A DNA stretch of 63,978 nt, taken from positions 1 to 63,978 of the forward strand of contig JAFXCN010000004.1 in the NCBI GenBank assembly GCA_017521465.1, in the 5' to 3' direction. Below are positions 8,153 through 17,328 of the stretch, piece by piece (within the stretch, counting starts at the first letter, position 1; every line of letters begins with the position of its first letter). The stretch comes from Clostridia bacterium. GTDB taxonomy: Bacteria; Bacillota; Clostridia; TANB77; UBA1234. A model generated the notes under the pieces. That model saw only the letters and a program-made list of their open reading frames with translations, made no database searches and had not been told where the DNA came from. A program made the translations under genes and the position numbers.

Positions 8153-9745
8153 ATGGCATTTAAAGGTTATTTAAATTTAGTATTACATGCTCATTTGCCT
8201 TACGTTAGGCATCCTGAGAGCGAGGAATATATTGAGGAAAGATGGCTATTTGAAGCTATTTCTGAAACATATATTCCTCTTTTAATTTATTTTAAAAAGC
8301 TGGTAGAAGAAAATGTTCAATTCAGATTAACAATGAACATTTCTCCTCCACTCATCACGATGTTAAAAGATGATTTACTTCAAAAACGTTATTTGAGATA
8401 TTTAGTAGAAAGAATCTGGCTTGCTAGAAAAGAAATGTATCGCACCAAAAATACAAACAAAGACGTCAACGATTTAGCACAATTTTATTTCTATCAATTC
8501 AAAGATTTTTATAGAGTATATAAAAGAGAATATAACTGCGATTTAGTAAATGCATTTAAGTACTTTCAAGATATCGGTGTATTAGAAATCATCGCTTGTC
8601 CTGCTACTCACGGTTTTTTACCACTTCTAAATGTTACTCCAAATGCTGTACGAGCACAAATTTCAAATGGAGTTCAAGTATATAAAGAAGCTTTTGGCAG
8701 ACAACCAAATGGAATGTGGCTTTCAGAATGCGCATACATTCCCGAAGTCGAAAGTGCGCTTAACGAATTTGGAATAAAATATATAATATTAGAAACACAC
8801 GGAATTACAAATGCTGTTCCTACTCCTGTTTACGGAACTTTATCCCCAATCATTTCTCCAAACGGAGTAGCCGCTTTCGGTAGAGATTTAGAAAGTTCAA
8901 AACAGGTTTGGAGTTCAATTTGCGGATATCCCGGCGATCCAAATTATAGAGAATTCTATAAAGATATTGGATACGAATCTGAATGGGAATATATAAAACC
9001 TTTCGTTTCCAAAAGCGGTCATCGTGTAGATACCGGAATTAAATATCATAAAATTACTGGCAAAACAAACGATAAAGAATATTATAAACCAGATAATGCA
9101 AAGGCTGTTGCTGAGATGCAAGCAGATCATTTTATCTCTTCAAGAATTGAACAAATTAATTCAGCGGCAACGAATATGGTCATTCCTCCTGTTGTTACTT
9201 GTCCTTACGACGCTGAACTATATGGCCACTGGTGGTTTGAAGGTCCATACTGGTTATATGTTTTGTTTAAAAAGATTCATTATAACCAAGATACATTTAA
9301 ATTAATAACACCAAGTGAATATTTATCTACGTATCCTAATATTCAAGAATGCAAACCTGCAATTTCTACATGGGGCGCACATGGATACAACGAAGTATGG
9401 ATTAATCCAGGAAATGATTATATATATCGTCATCTTCATCACGCTGCCGAAAGAATGACATATTTGGCTAATATACTAAAAGAACCTACCGAAACAGAAC
9501 GTCGTGCATTAAACCAATGCGCTAGAGAACTACTTCTTGCACAAAGCAGTGATTGGCCTTTTATAATAACTATGAATACAATGGTTGAATACGCTCATAA
9601 AAGAGTTAAAGATCATATTGGCCGTTTTAACGCTTTAGCTGATATGATAGACAAAAAAGAAATTAACGAAGATTATTTAGAAAACATAGAATTTAAAGAT
9701 AAAATATTTCCAAATATAGATTACTCTATTTTTTCTACAAATTAA
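8153..9745 (+). CDS. GH57 1,4-alpha-glucan branching enzyme (DUF1957 type)
   Basis: A 530-residue GH57 enzyme that makes alpha-1,6 branches in glycogen. It begins LNLVLHAHLPYVRHPE, the family opening motif. The probable nucleophile is the glutamate in GMWLSECAYIPE, and the probable acid is the aspartate in TCPYDAELYGHWWFEG. A helical C-terminal DUF1957-like domain follows. It starts at the ATG six bases after GGAGG. With the GT4 enzyme and the phosphorylase downstream it completes a synthesis, branching and degradation set. Confidence 0.93.
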   Translation: MAFKGYLNLVLHAHLPYVRHPESEEYIEERWLFEAISETYIPLLIYFKKLVEENVQFRLTMNISPPLITMLKDDLLQKRYLRYLVERIWLARKEMYRTKNTNKDVNDLAQFYFYQFKDFYRVYKREYNCDLVNAFKYFQDIGVLEIIACPATHGFLPLLNVTPNAVRAQISNGVQVYKEAFGRQPNGMWLSECAYIPEVESALNEFGIKYIILETHGITNAVPTPVYGTLSPIISPNGVAAFGRDLESSKQVWSSICGYPGDPNYREFYKDIGYESEWEYIKPFVSKSGHRVDTGIKYHKITGKTNDKEYYKPDNAKAVAEMQADHFISSRIEQINSAATNMVIPPVVTCPYDAELYGHWWFEGPYWLYVLFKKIHYNQDTFKLITPSEYLSTYPNIQECKPAISTWGAHGYNEVWINPGNDYIYRHLHHAAERMTYLANILKEPTETERRALNQCARELLLAQSSDWPFIITMNTMVEYAHKRVKDHIGRFNALADMIDKKEINEDYLENIEFKDKIFPNIDYSIFSTN

Positions 9746-9775
9746 AAGAAGGTGCTTTGCACCTTCTTTTAATTT
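9744..9775. terminator. bidirectional terminator between convergent genes
   Basis: An AAGAAGGTGC-ttt-GCACCTTCTT stem with A and T runs on both sides, placed between the GH57 stop and the stop of the giant gene. Confidence 0.85.
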
Positions 9776-12700
9776 TATTTAGAATTTTTTAAAATATCTT
9801 TTAACATCTTTTGAGCAACCTTTTTTTGCTTATTGTCAAATATTTTTTCTAATTGTTGTTCTAAACTTTCTAATTGTTCTTTAGTTAATAATGATGTTAT
9901 TGCTTCTAATTCATTTTGTTGCATAATAGTTAACGATTGGTTTTTCTGCAATAAATTAAATGCTTGTTTTACTAATAGTTTACCTACCATTTCAATTATT
10001 TCAGGTTGCAGTGAAAGCTTACTTGTATTATCTTTAAAATAATTATCTTTTGGCAAACTTCTTGCCTTATAATAATTATCTAGCATGATTATTTCATACA
10101 TTATTCTACTTTTCGCTTCTGCATATTCAGCTAATTCTTTTGCTTTGTTTTTTACATTATTAATTTTTTGCGAGATTAATTCATATTCTTTTTCTGTTTT
10201 TCCTCTTTCGCATATATACATTGCTTGTTCTGCTACAGAGATTGGTTTATTCATAAAATAATCCGTTATTAATATTGCTTTTCTTTGTTGAAGGGAACTA
10301 AATATAGCATCATTATTTTCTGAAGCAGTAATATGTTCAAAGATCTTTAATAGCTTACTTCCGCCTTTATCATTACTAATTAGCGCAACAAGTTTTTCTT
10401 GTATCAATTCTTTTTCTTTGAGAATATACTCATTTATAGTTTTAGGTTCAAACTCACTGTTACTTAAATATGCATTTACACTTTCGTGTAACACTTCTAC
10501 GATTTTTGTATTGTAAGAGTTTAGTTCTTGAATTGCATTTTTTTCTTCTTCAGTTAATTCTATTAGTTTTTCTAGTTTTAACAAATGTTCATCAGTAAAA
10601 ATTGATTTTTCGTCCGGAGTTTCTTGTTCAACTTTTTGTTGCTTATCATTTTCCTCTACAGCAGCAGGTTCATTCGAAAGATTATTTTGTTTCATCTTTT
10701 CAAATTTTTCATCCACATTACTCGTCGAAATTTTTCTATTAGTAAAGACTTGTGTTATAACATTTTCTTCTGCCGTTTCTGATACAATTATTTCATTTGG
10801 AACAAAATGATCTAAACGCCAAATATCATTATCTTCATATATTACTTTTAATGTGGCTTTTGGTTTAAATCTACTACCAATTTGAGCAAGCACTCTGTCT
10901 GTTTCTTTTATTTTTCTTCCTGTATCATCTTCATATTTTATAACAACATTTGCTTTTGCTTCTTGATAAGTCAAAGTTATTATATTGTTAATACTTCCTA
11001 CTTTTAATTTTATAGGTTCAGCGCTAAAGAAACTCCATTTTCTATTATCCACACCATTTACAACTTTCTCAATTTCAGGTATAAATTCAATTCCTACTTG
11101 CTCTGTATATTCTTCATCGTCTTTTATTTGTTCACCATCAACATTTCTATAACGTATAAGAACGCTAGCTTTGGCAACTTCATATACAAATTTAATGATG
11201 TTATCTTTTGGATTTTCCATAACTCTTATTGTCTCTACCTTATTATTTACCAATTCCCACTGATTTTCTTTTCTGTCTTTAATATATTGAATTGGATTAG
11301 CACTATATTCTTCACCTACTTGTAGTTGAATTGTCTCATCATTTCTCAATGTATTACCATCAAAATCTTGGTATTTAACTGTTACATTACTATAAACTTC
11401 TGTATATGTTAAATTAATAACATTAAGATTTTCTGATGAACCAATAGGTGTTTCCCTAACTATAACACTTTCTGGTGATGCACTAACAAATTTATACATT
11501 TTTGAATTATCATCAGCTATTTTCTCATTTATATTTGGTGTAAACTCACTTCCAATTTGAGCCTTTACAATCATGTCTTCGCAAATTTTATTTCCCTGTT
11601 TATCCATTATTTTTAAAGTTACATCAATTCTCAACGGTACATATATCAAAGTAATAATATTGTCTTGTTCAGCATCTTTTACCTCTAGTTTTTCAACATC
11701 ACGCTCTTTATACTCCCAAACTCTTTTTTGTTCATCTTCTATTACGTTTTCAAATTGTGGAATATAAGTACTTCCTATCTGCACAAGTTTTCGATTAGGT
11801 TTTTTAAGTCTTGTTCCATATTCATCCTGATATCTAAATGTAACAGAAGCTTTTTGTTCTTCATACGATAGCATGATAACATTCTCATTCTTATCTTCAG
11901 ATACCATAATTGTATTTTTACTATTGGTATTATACATCCACTTATTTCCAGCATTTCCAACTATTCTGTCTAATGCTTCTGCTGTATATTCACAACCTAT
12001 TTGAGCCTGTACTACATCTTCTTTTTTGATTATTTCGCCTAATGTGTTTTGATATTTTATAACCACATCAATAAGTTCTGGTTTATATTTTATATATACG
12101 TTGTTCTCATTTTCATTTTCCGAAACAACAATAGGTTCTACCTTATAAGAAGATGCAAATATTTTAATATCACTCTTCGCAGATTGTACCCAATGCGCAC
12201 CGTTTTTGTCTTTAATAGCTTCTTCAACCGTTGCAACATATTTAGTTCCTACTTGCAATTGTGTAACTTTCGGCTCTATTATTTCTTTATCATCTTTTGT
12301 CACAAATCTATCGTACACTTTTACAATATGCTTATCATACGTAATTTTAAAATTGTTATCTTCAACATGTTCTGAAATATTTACTTCTAAATTGTTTTCA
12401 CTTAGCACCCATCCAAATCCATCTTTATCTTTAATATTATTTGGTGGTTCTATTTTAAACACACTACCAACTTGCAAAGTAAATTCATCATCTTTTCTTA
12501 AAGGATTGCCTTCTACACTTTCGTATTCAACAATTGCTTTAATCATCTTTTTATCAAAAATATGTGTTATAATATTTTTTTCGATATTTTCAGAAACATC
12601 TATTCTTTCATTATTGATCTTACTATATATCCAAGCTTTTCCTTCATTATCTTTTACTTCTTCAATCTTTGATGCAATAAAAATACTACCAACTTGAATC

Positions 12701-15700
12701 ATCATTACATTTTCGTCATTTATTGCATTGTTTTCTAAATCAACATATTTTTGAGTTACTTTTACTTTATAAGGAACGTAATGTAAAACAACTTCATTTG
12801 ATTCCTCATTTATTTTTATAGCAACATTTTCTTCTTTAGAATATAACCAAACTTTGTTATTAAAATCTGTAACTTTATCTATTATTTCAGCAGTATATTC
12901 TTCACCAACTTGAACCATTTCTGATCTTGATTTTATAATCTCATTACCATTTTTATCTGTATATTTAATTACAACTTTCGCAAGTAATTTTTCATAAACA
13001 CATGTTATCTTATTATTGTTTTCGTCATCATCTACTTTTAACATGGTTGTTGTCATATTTTTTAATTTCCAACCTAAACCAGCAAAATCATCTATTTTTT
13101 CAAGTTGCTTTATTGCTACTTCATTACCAATTTGTTCTTCTTTCACATAATCATTTCTTATCTTTTGTCCAATATCATTTAGATACTCAACAACAACTTT
13201 AACTCTTTCTGGCTCATAATTTAATATGACAATATTCTCTTGCTCGTTTTCTTTAGCAATAATACTCATGCCAGTGTCGCCAATATATTTCCATTTACGT
13301 TTTGTTTTATCTAATAATCTTTGTTGAATATTTGGAGCAAATACCCCACCAAGTTTTGTATTTATAACAACATCGTCTATGATTGATTTTGAATCTTCTA
13401 TATTAACACATTTTACTAGAACACGTGCTTGTATTTCATCATATACTAAGGTAAATCTGCTGCCTTCTTTTACATACATTTTTGCAGGCTCTGTTCTTAT
13501 AACAGACCATCTTTCGCCATTATCAGCCGTAACTTTATAGTATTCATTATAATTAGCATATTCTGATCCCAATTGCAATTTTATATGCTCTTCATTCTTC
13601 AATACTAATCCGTTAACACTCTTAAACGAAATAATTACATCTACAAGTTTTGGCTCATAATTAATCTTGATAATGTTTTCTTGTTCATATTTTTTAGCTA
13701 TGAACTCACTAGCATTATTCTCAGAAACACACCATATTCTTCCGTCTTTTCCTTCAAGTATAGATATCTTTTCTGGAATCACTTTACTTCCTACCTGCAC
13801 AGTAGATATCCTATCTTCTAGAAGGTCGTTCCCTTCAACATCAATATACTTGGTAGTAATTTTTGTCATAAACGGTTCGTATATATATGAAATATTATTT
13901 TGAGTTTCATCCGCACTTACTTTAAAAATAATATTATCATCTGTACCTTTCCACAACAAACCTTTGACATCTGTAATCTCACCTACAATTTGTGGCGTAT
14001 ACTCTGCTCCTATTTGTGCTTTTTGAGTTAGAACATCTTTTATCATTCTTCCCGAAGTGTCTTTAAATAAAATTCTAATATTCGCAAGGGTCTTTTTGTA
14101 TTTTATTGTTATGACATTATTTCTTTCATCTTCTTGAGCAAGTATTCTATAATGTTCTGGCGAATCAAGCTCCCACCATTTTCCATAGATATCGACTATA
14201 CTTTGTTCTGCGCTATAACTAAATTCTTTTCCTATCTGCACAAATTCTATAAAATCATCTTTTACTTTAGTTCCTTCTTCACTATGTGTTGTAACTAATA
14301 CTTTTACCCTTACAGCATCGTACAACATGTTTATTACATTTTCTTTGTTTTCTTCGACATAAACAGAAGGGTTAGATTCCTCTAAATACATCCACACTAA
14401 ATTGTTATCATCTATTATTCTTTCTTGTATATCAGCAACGTATTTTCTATTAGCTTGCACCATCATAGTAGTAGATTCTTTTACTTTATCTCCAGCTTTA
14501 GTAATATAATTTATTTTTACTTCTGCTTTTTTCATGTCATAAACTAATGTGATTATATTTCTAGATTCGTCTTCAGAAACAATCAACTTGTTCGGTCTTA
14601 CTTGATATAGAGTCCATTGCATATCTTCATCATCTAATATCACTCCATCATCTGACGAATTGTACAATTCTCCAACTTGCATTTCTTTAACAACTTCTTG
14701 TTTCAATGGCTGGCCTTGCTTATTAATGTAATTTATTTTAACGCGAGATAGTTTTCTTATATATCTAACTTCAATAACGTTTTCATTAATTGCCGAAACA
14801 CTTATATTTAATTTTTGACTATTATCACATATCCATTCTTTGCCTTGTTTATCATTAATAACCGGAATTATTTCAGGAACATATATCGAATTAATTTTTT
14901 GACCATAAACAACGTTTTCTTTTAGCACATCACCTTCAGAACTTAAATATCTAACAGTTACGCTTCTTTCATCATCTGCATTTGAAAAAGCATTACCGCT
15001 ACCAAAGGCTTCGCTTGGAATGCTATAAAATTTATTCGAAGTAGCCAAATCATTAATAACATCTTCAACAGCAGTACCATTGTACATTCTTACACCTTGA
15101 TTTAGTACAATTAATTTAGGAAAATAGAAATTTACTTCTATACTCGGAACTGGTAATAATGACGTTCCTAAATCTTCGACATCCTCATACATATATCCTA
15201 AAAGTTGTGGAATGCTCGCTATATCAATTATTGTTTCTCTTTTTATTATTACAGCATTTGTACTTACATTAAAATCGGCAATTGATTGCTTTACCACCTT
15301 GTTTCCAGAAACATCAGTATAATTTAATTTGTTTCCAACGGTAGTCAAATCGTTTTCAAAATTTTCTACGAATCTATACCTATACTTTCTACCTAAATTA
15401 TCCTCTATTGAATTGTATAATAGCTGCTCAAAATCATCTGGTTCCATTGTTAATTTAAATCTATATTTAATTGGTTCAATATTATCTGTATTTCCTGTAG
15501 CATACATTTTTATCAAATTTACAGATGGTAAAATCAATTCTATATTCAATTTACTTATTACTTCTCTAACATATTCTTCCGAAACATCATATCCTACTTG
15601 ATTCGAAAATTGCATTGCTAATTCTTTTGAGATTTTTATAATTTTCTCATCTGAATTTTTTATTAATTCAGCATAGCTAGATTCCATATAAGAATCAACT

Positions 15701-16527
15701 GCCGTATAAATTGCAATTTCTTCTTGGCGTCTTCCATTATCACTTAACCATACATACGAAGGCTTGTTTAAATAAAAATTCGGATATGTATTTAATTCAT
15801 TAACTTTCAAATACGGATCGTTAGATATACTTCCAATTTTTACTCCGTTCCCTATATATCTTCCTTTTATTTCTTTTTGTGCAGTTTCTATTTTATTAAC
15901 TTTTCTATTTATATATTTCAAATCATAATTTGTAATTGCATCTGCAAATTTAGAAGCATTCTCATACAATTTAATTTTTGGATTCAAATTATCTATCATA
16001 ATTGCATCTATTACAAATTCCGTCATTAAAATGTAAATGATATCTTGAGCTTTAATATTATTTAATCTATTTCCAGCAGTTAATGCATCAAAATAATCAG
16101 AAACAACAAGTTTTCTCTCGTTTCCAAAAATTTCTTCATATGTTTTTGAATTATATTTTATTTGTACGTCTCTATCAGGATTATAAATTATAATCTCCAG
16201 CTCCAAATGTTCAGTTATTCCAATAAGACAAAGTTTTCTATCCAAAAAATAATCTGGAACAGTCATTTGAGCGCCTATTTGAGTCGCAACTGTTTTTAAC
16301 TCAATTTCACCTTCAAAAACAAATTTGTTTATTAATCTCTGTTCAACATCAAGAAAAAACCTTAACACATGAACGTTAGGTTTATTAAAAACACTAACTT
16401 TTATCACGTCATTTGTATCAGGTTTGTTCTCTAATATTGACATATTAAATTCTCTTAATTTTGGTTCAACAAAACTTTCTGCGTATCCAAGTTCAACCAA
16501 TTTATTCTTTAGTGCTTCGAATATCAT
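9775..16527 (-). CDS. giant 2250-residue protein with 19 MucBP-like repeats, no export signal
   Basis: The largest gene of the window. Residues 1 to about 520 form a unique N-terminal region I do not recognise. Residues about 521 to 1930 are 19 degenerate repeats of roughly 74 residues, with consensus V-x-V-x-Y near the start, QVG-x-x-Y in the middle, D-x-x-G-x-x-W later and N-x-I-x-L-x-Y at the end. This resembles the MucBP family of surface adhesins. Residues about 1931 to 2250 are charged and helical (KLEKLIELTEEEKNAIQEL). There is no signal peptide, membrane anchor, LPXTG or SLH motif, which is odd for MucBP repeats. GAGGTGA precedes the ATG and a promoter lies 29 bases upstream. It sits between glucan and sporulation genes. 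The function is unknown. Confidence 0.85.
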   Translation of the reverse strand: MIFEALKNKLVELGYAESFVEPKLREFNMSILENKPDTNDVIKVSVFNKPNVHVLRFFLDVEQRLINKFVFEGEIELKTVATQIGAQMTVPDYFLDRKLCLIGITEHLELEIIIYNPDRDVQIKYNSKTYEEIFGNERKLVVSDYFDALTAGNRLNNIKAQDIIYILMTEFVIDAIMIDNLNPKIKLYENASKFADAITNYDLKYINRKVNKIETAQKEIKGRYIGNGVKIGSISNDPYLKVNELNTYPNFYLNKPSYVWLSDNGRRQEEIAIYTAVDSYMESSYAELIKNSDEKIIKISKELAMQFSNQVGYDVSEEYVREVISKLNIELILPSVNLIKMYATGNTDNIEPIKYRFKLTMEPDDFEQLLYNSIEDNLGRKYRYRFVENFENDLTTVGNKLNYTDVSGNKVVKQSIADFNVSTNAVIIKRETIIDIASIPQLLGYMYEDVEDLGTSLLPVPSIEVNFYFPKLIVLNQGVRMYNGTAVEDVINDLATSNKFYSIPSEAFGSGNAFSNADDERSVTVRYLSSEGDVLKENVVYGQKINSIYVPEIIPVINDKQGKEWICDNSQKLNISVSAINENVIEVRYIRKLSRVKINYINKQGQPLKQEVVKEMQVGELYNSSDDGVILDDEDMQWTLYQVRPNKLIVSEDESRNIITLVYDMKKAEVKINYITKAGDKVKESTTMMVQANRKYVADIQERIIDDNNLVWMYLEESNPSVYVEENKENVINMLYDAVRVKVLVTTHSEEGTKVKDDFIEFVQIGKEFSYSAEQSIVDIYGKWWELDSPEHYRILAQEDERNNVITIKYKKTLANIRILFKDTSGRMIKDVLTQKAQIGAEYTPQIVGEITDVKGLLWKGTDDNIIFKVSADETQNNISYIYEPFMTKITTKYIDVEGNDLLEDRISTVQVGSKVIPEKISILEGKDGRIWCVSENNASEFIAKKYEQENIIKINYEPKLVDVIISFKSVNGLVLKNEEHIKLQLGSEYANYNEYYKVTADNGERWSVIRTEPAKMYVKEGSRFTLVYDEIQARVLVKCVNIEDSKSIIDDVVINTKLGGVFAPNIQQRLLDKTKRKWKYIGDTGMSIIAKENEQENIVILNYEPERVKVVVEYLNDIGQKIRNDYVKEEQIGNEVAIKQLEKIDDFAGLGWKLKNMTTTMLKVDDDENNNKITCVYEKLLAKVVIKYTDKNGNEIIKSRSEMVQVGEEYTAEIIDKVTDFNNKVWLYSKEENVAIKINEESNEVVLHYVPYKVKVTQKYVDLENNAINDENVMMIQVGSIFIASKIEEVKDNEGKAWIYSKINNERIDVSENIEKNIITHIFDKKMIKAIVEYESVEGNPLRKDDEFTLQVGSVFKIEPPNNIKDKDGFGWVLSENNLEVNISEHVEDNNFKITYDKHIVKVYDRFVTKDDKEIIEPKVTQLQVGTKYVATVEEAIKDKNGAHWVQSAKSDIKIFASSYKVEPIVVSENENENNVYIKYKPELIDVVIKYQNTLGEIIKKEDVVQAQIGCEYTAEALDRIVGNAGNKWMYNTNSKNTIMVSEDKNENVIMLSYEEQKASVTFRYQDEYGTRLKKPNRKLVQIGSTYIPQFENVIEDEQKRVWEYKERDVEKLEVKDAEQDNIITLIYVPLRIDVTLKIMDKQGNKICEDMIVKAQIGSEFTPNINEKIADDNSKMYKFVSASPESVIVRETPIGSSENLNVINLTYTEVYSNVTVKYQDFDGNTLRNDETIQLQVGEEYSANPIQYIKDRKENQWELVNNKVETIRVMENPKDNIIKFVYEVAKASVLIRYRNVDGEQIKDDEEYTEQVGIEFIPEIEKVVNGVDNRKWSFFSAEPIKLKVGSINNIITLTYQEAKANVVIKYEDDTGRKIKETDRVLAQIGSRFKPKATLKVIYEDNDIWRLDHFVPNEIIVSETAEENVITQVFTNRKISTSNVDEKFEKMKQNNLSNEPAAVEENDKQQKVEQETPDEKSIFTDEHLLKLEKLIELTEEEKNAIQELNSYNTKIVEVLHESVNAYLSNSEFEPKTINEYILKEKELIQEKLVALISNDKGGSKLLKIFEHITASENNDAIFSSLQQRKAILITDYFMNKPISVAEQAMYICERGKTEKEYELISQKINNVKNKAKELAEYAEAKSRIMYEIIMLDNYYKARSLPKDNYFKDNTSKLSLQPEIIEMVGKLLVKQAFNLLQKNQSLTIMQQNELEAITSLLTKEQLESLEQQLEKIFDNKQKKVAQKMLKDILKNSK

Positions 16528-16555
16528 TTTCTCACCTCGTATAAATACTAATTAT

Positions 16556-16583
16556 ATTATACACTACATGTTATTTTTTTCAA
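16556..16583 (-). promoter_or_regulatory. promoter of the giant repeat gene
   Basis: On the minus strand, TTGAAA (16578-16583), a 16-base spacer, then TATAAT (16556-16561). Confidence 0.6.
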
Positions 16584-16701
16584 TATTTTTGATTATAATA
16601 TTTTGGACATTCTCCTTTTAAAATTTTACGGAATAATATGTTTTAGCATAAAGAAAACAAAAATGCAAAAACTATATCGAAAATATTATTAAGGAGGAAA
16701 A

Positions 16702-17262
16702 ATGTCTGCAAAATCTATTTTAATAAAAACGCGTTCAAAAAGCATGTACACGCTGCTATTAAACGAACTTAATGAATCACCTAAAATAAAATTTTTTTCA
16801 AAAAAAATAAATGGTATTTATAATTTAACTATAAAATGTAATGATTATTATTCGTTTTTATCTTTACCAACTTCTAAAAGCATATACGGAAACTACATTT
16901 TTCTTTATTCAAGCATTTCGATTATATTATCTGAACTTCTAATAAATTTATATGAATTTCAAATTGCAAAAAGATTTATAAATTCTCAATATTTTTATTT
17001 TCCAAAAGTAATTATAAATCAACTAACAAATCTTTCATCATTAGTGCTATCAGACAATTTACCAGATTATTCAAATAATGAATTATATTTGTTTAGAAGG
17101 GAAATTTTATTGCATGAATTATTAAATAATTTTCAAAAACAAAATCATATTTTCATAGATAGTTTTATTAATTTTAGTACACCACGTTATCACGAAACAT
17201 TAGAATATATATTAAGCACATCCGTAGAACTTATTTTATCAAATCAAAACTTATTTCATTGA
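16702..17262 (+). CDS. ytxC: YtxC-like sporulation protein, short form
   Basis: A 186-residue protein. The end (FIDSFINFSTPRYHETLEYI, then STSVELIL) matches the conserved core of the YtxC sporulation family, where an FINFR-like motif precedes a helical region. The N-terminal half is Lys/Asn/Ile-rich and weakly conserved. Bacillus YtxC is considerably longer, so this is a reduced member or a distant homologue. AAGGAGG lies before the ATG. It is divergent from the giant gene and 66 bases before the phosphorylase, so it may be co-transcribed with it. Confidence 0.6.
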   Translation: MSAKSILIKTRSKSMYTLLLNELNESPKIKFFSKKINGIYNLTIKCNDYYSFLSLPTSKSIYGNYIFLYSSISIILSELLINLYEFQIAKRFINSQYFYFPKVIINQLTNLSSLVLSDNLPDYSNNELYLFRREILLHELLNNFQKQNHIFIDSFINFSTPRYHETLEYILSTSVELILSNQNLFH

Positions 17263-17328
17263 CAAATTAAGTCTATTAATAGATAATATTGTTAGTATTA
17301 TTCAAGTTTTACAAAGGAGGAAAATAAA

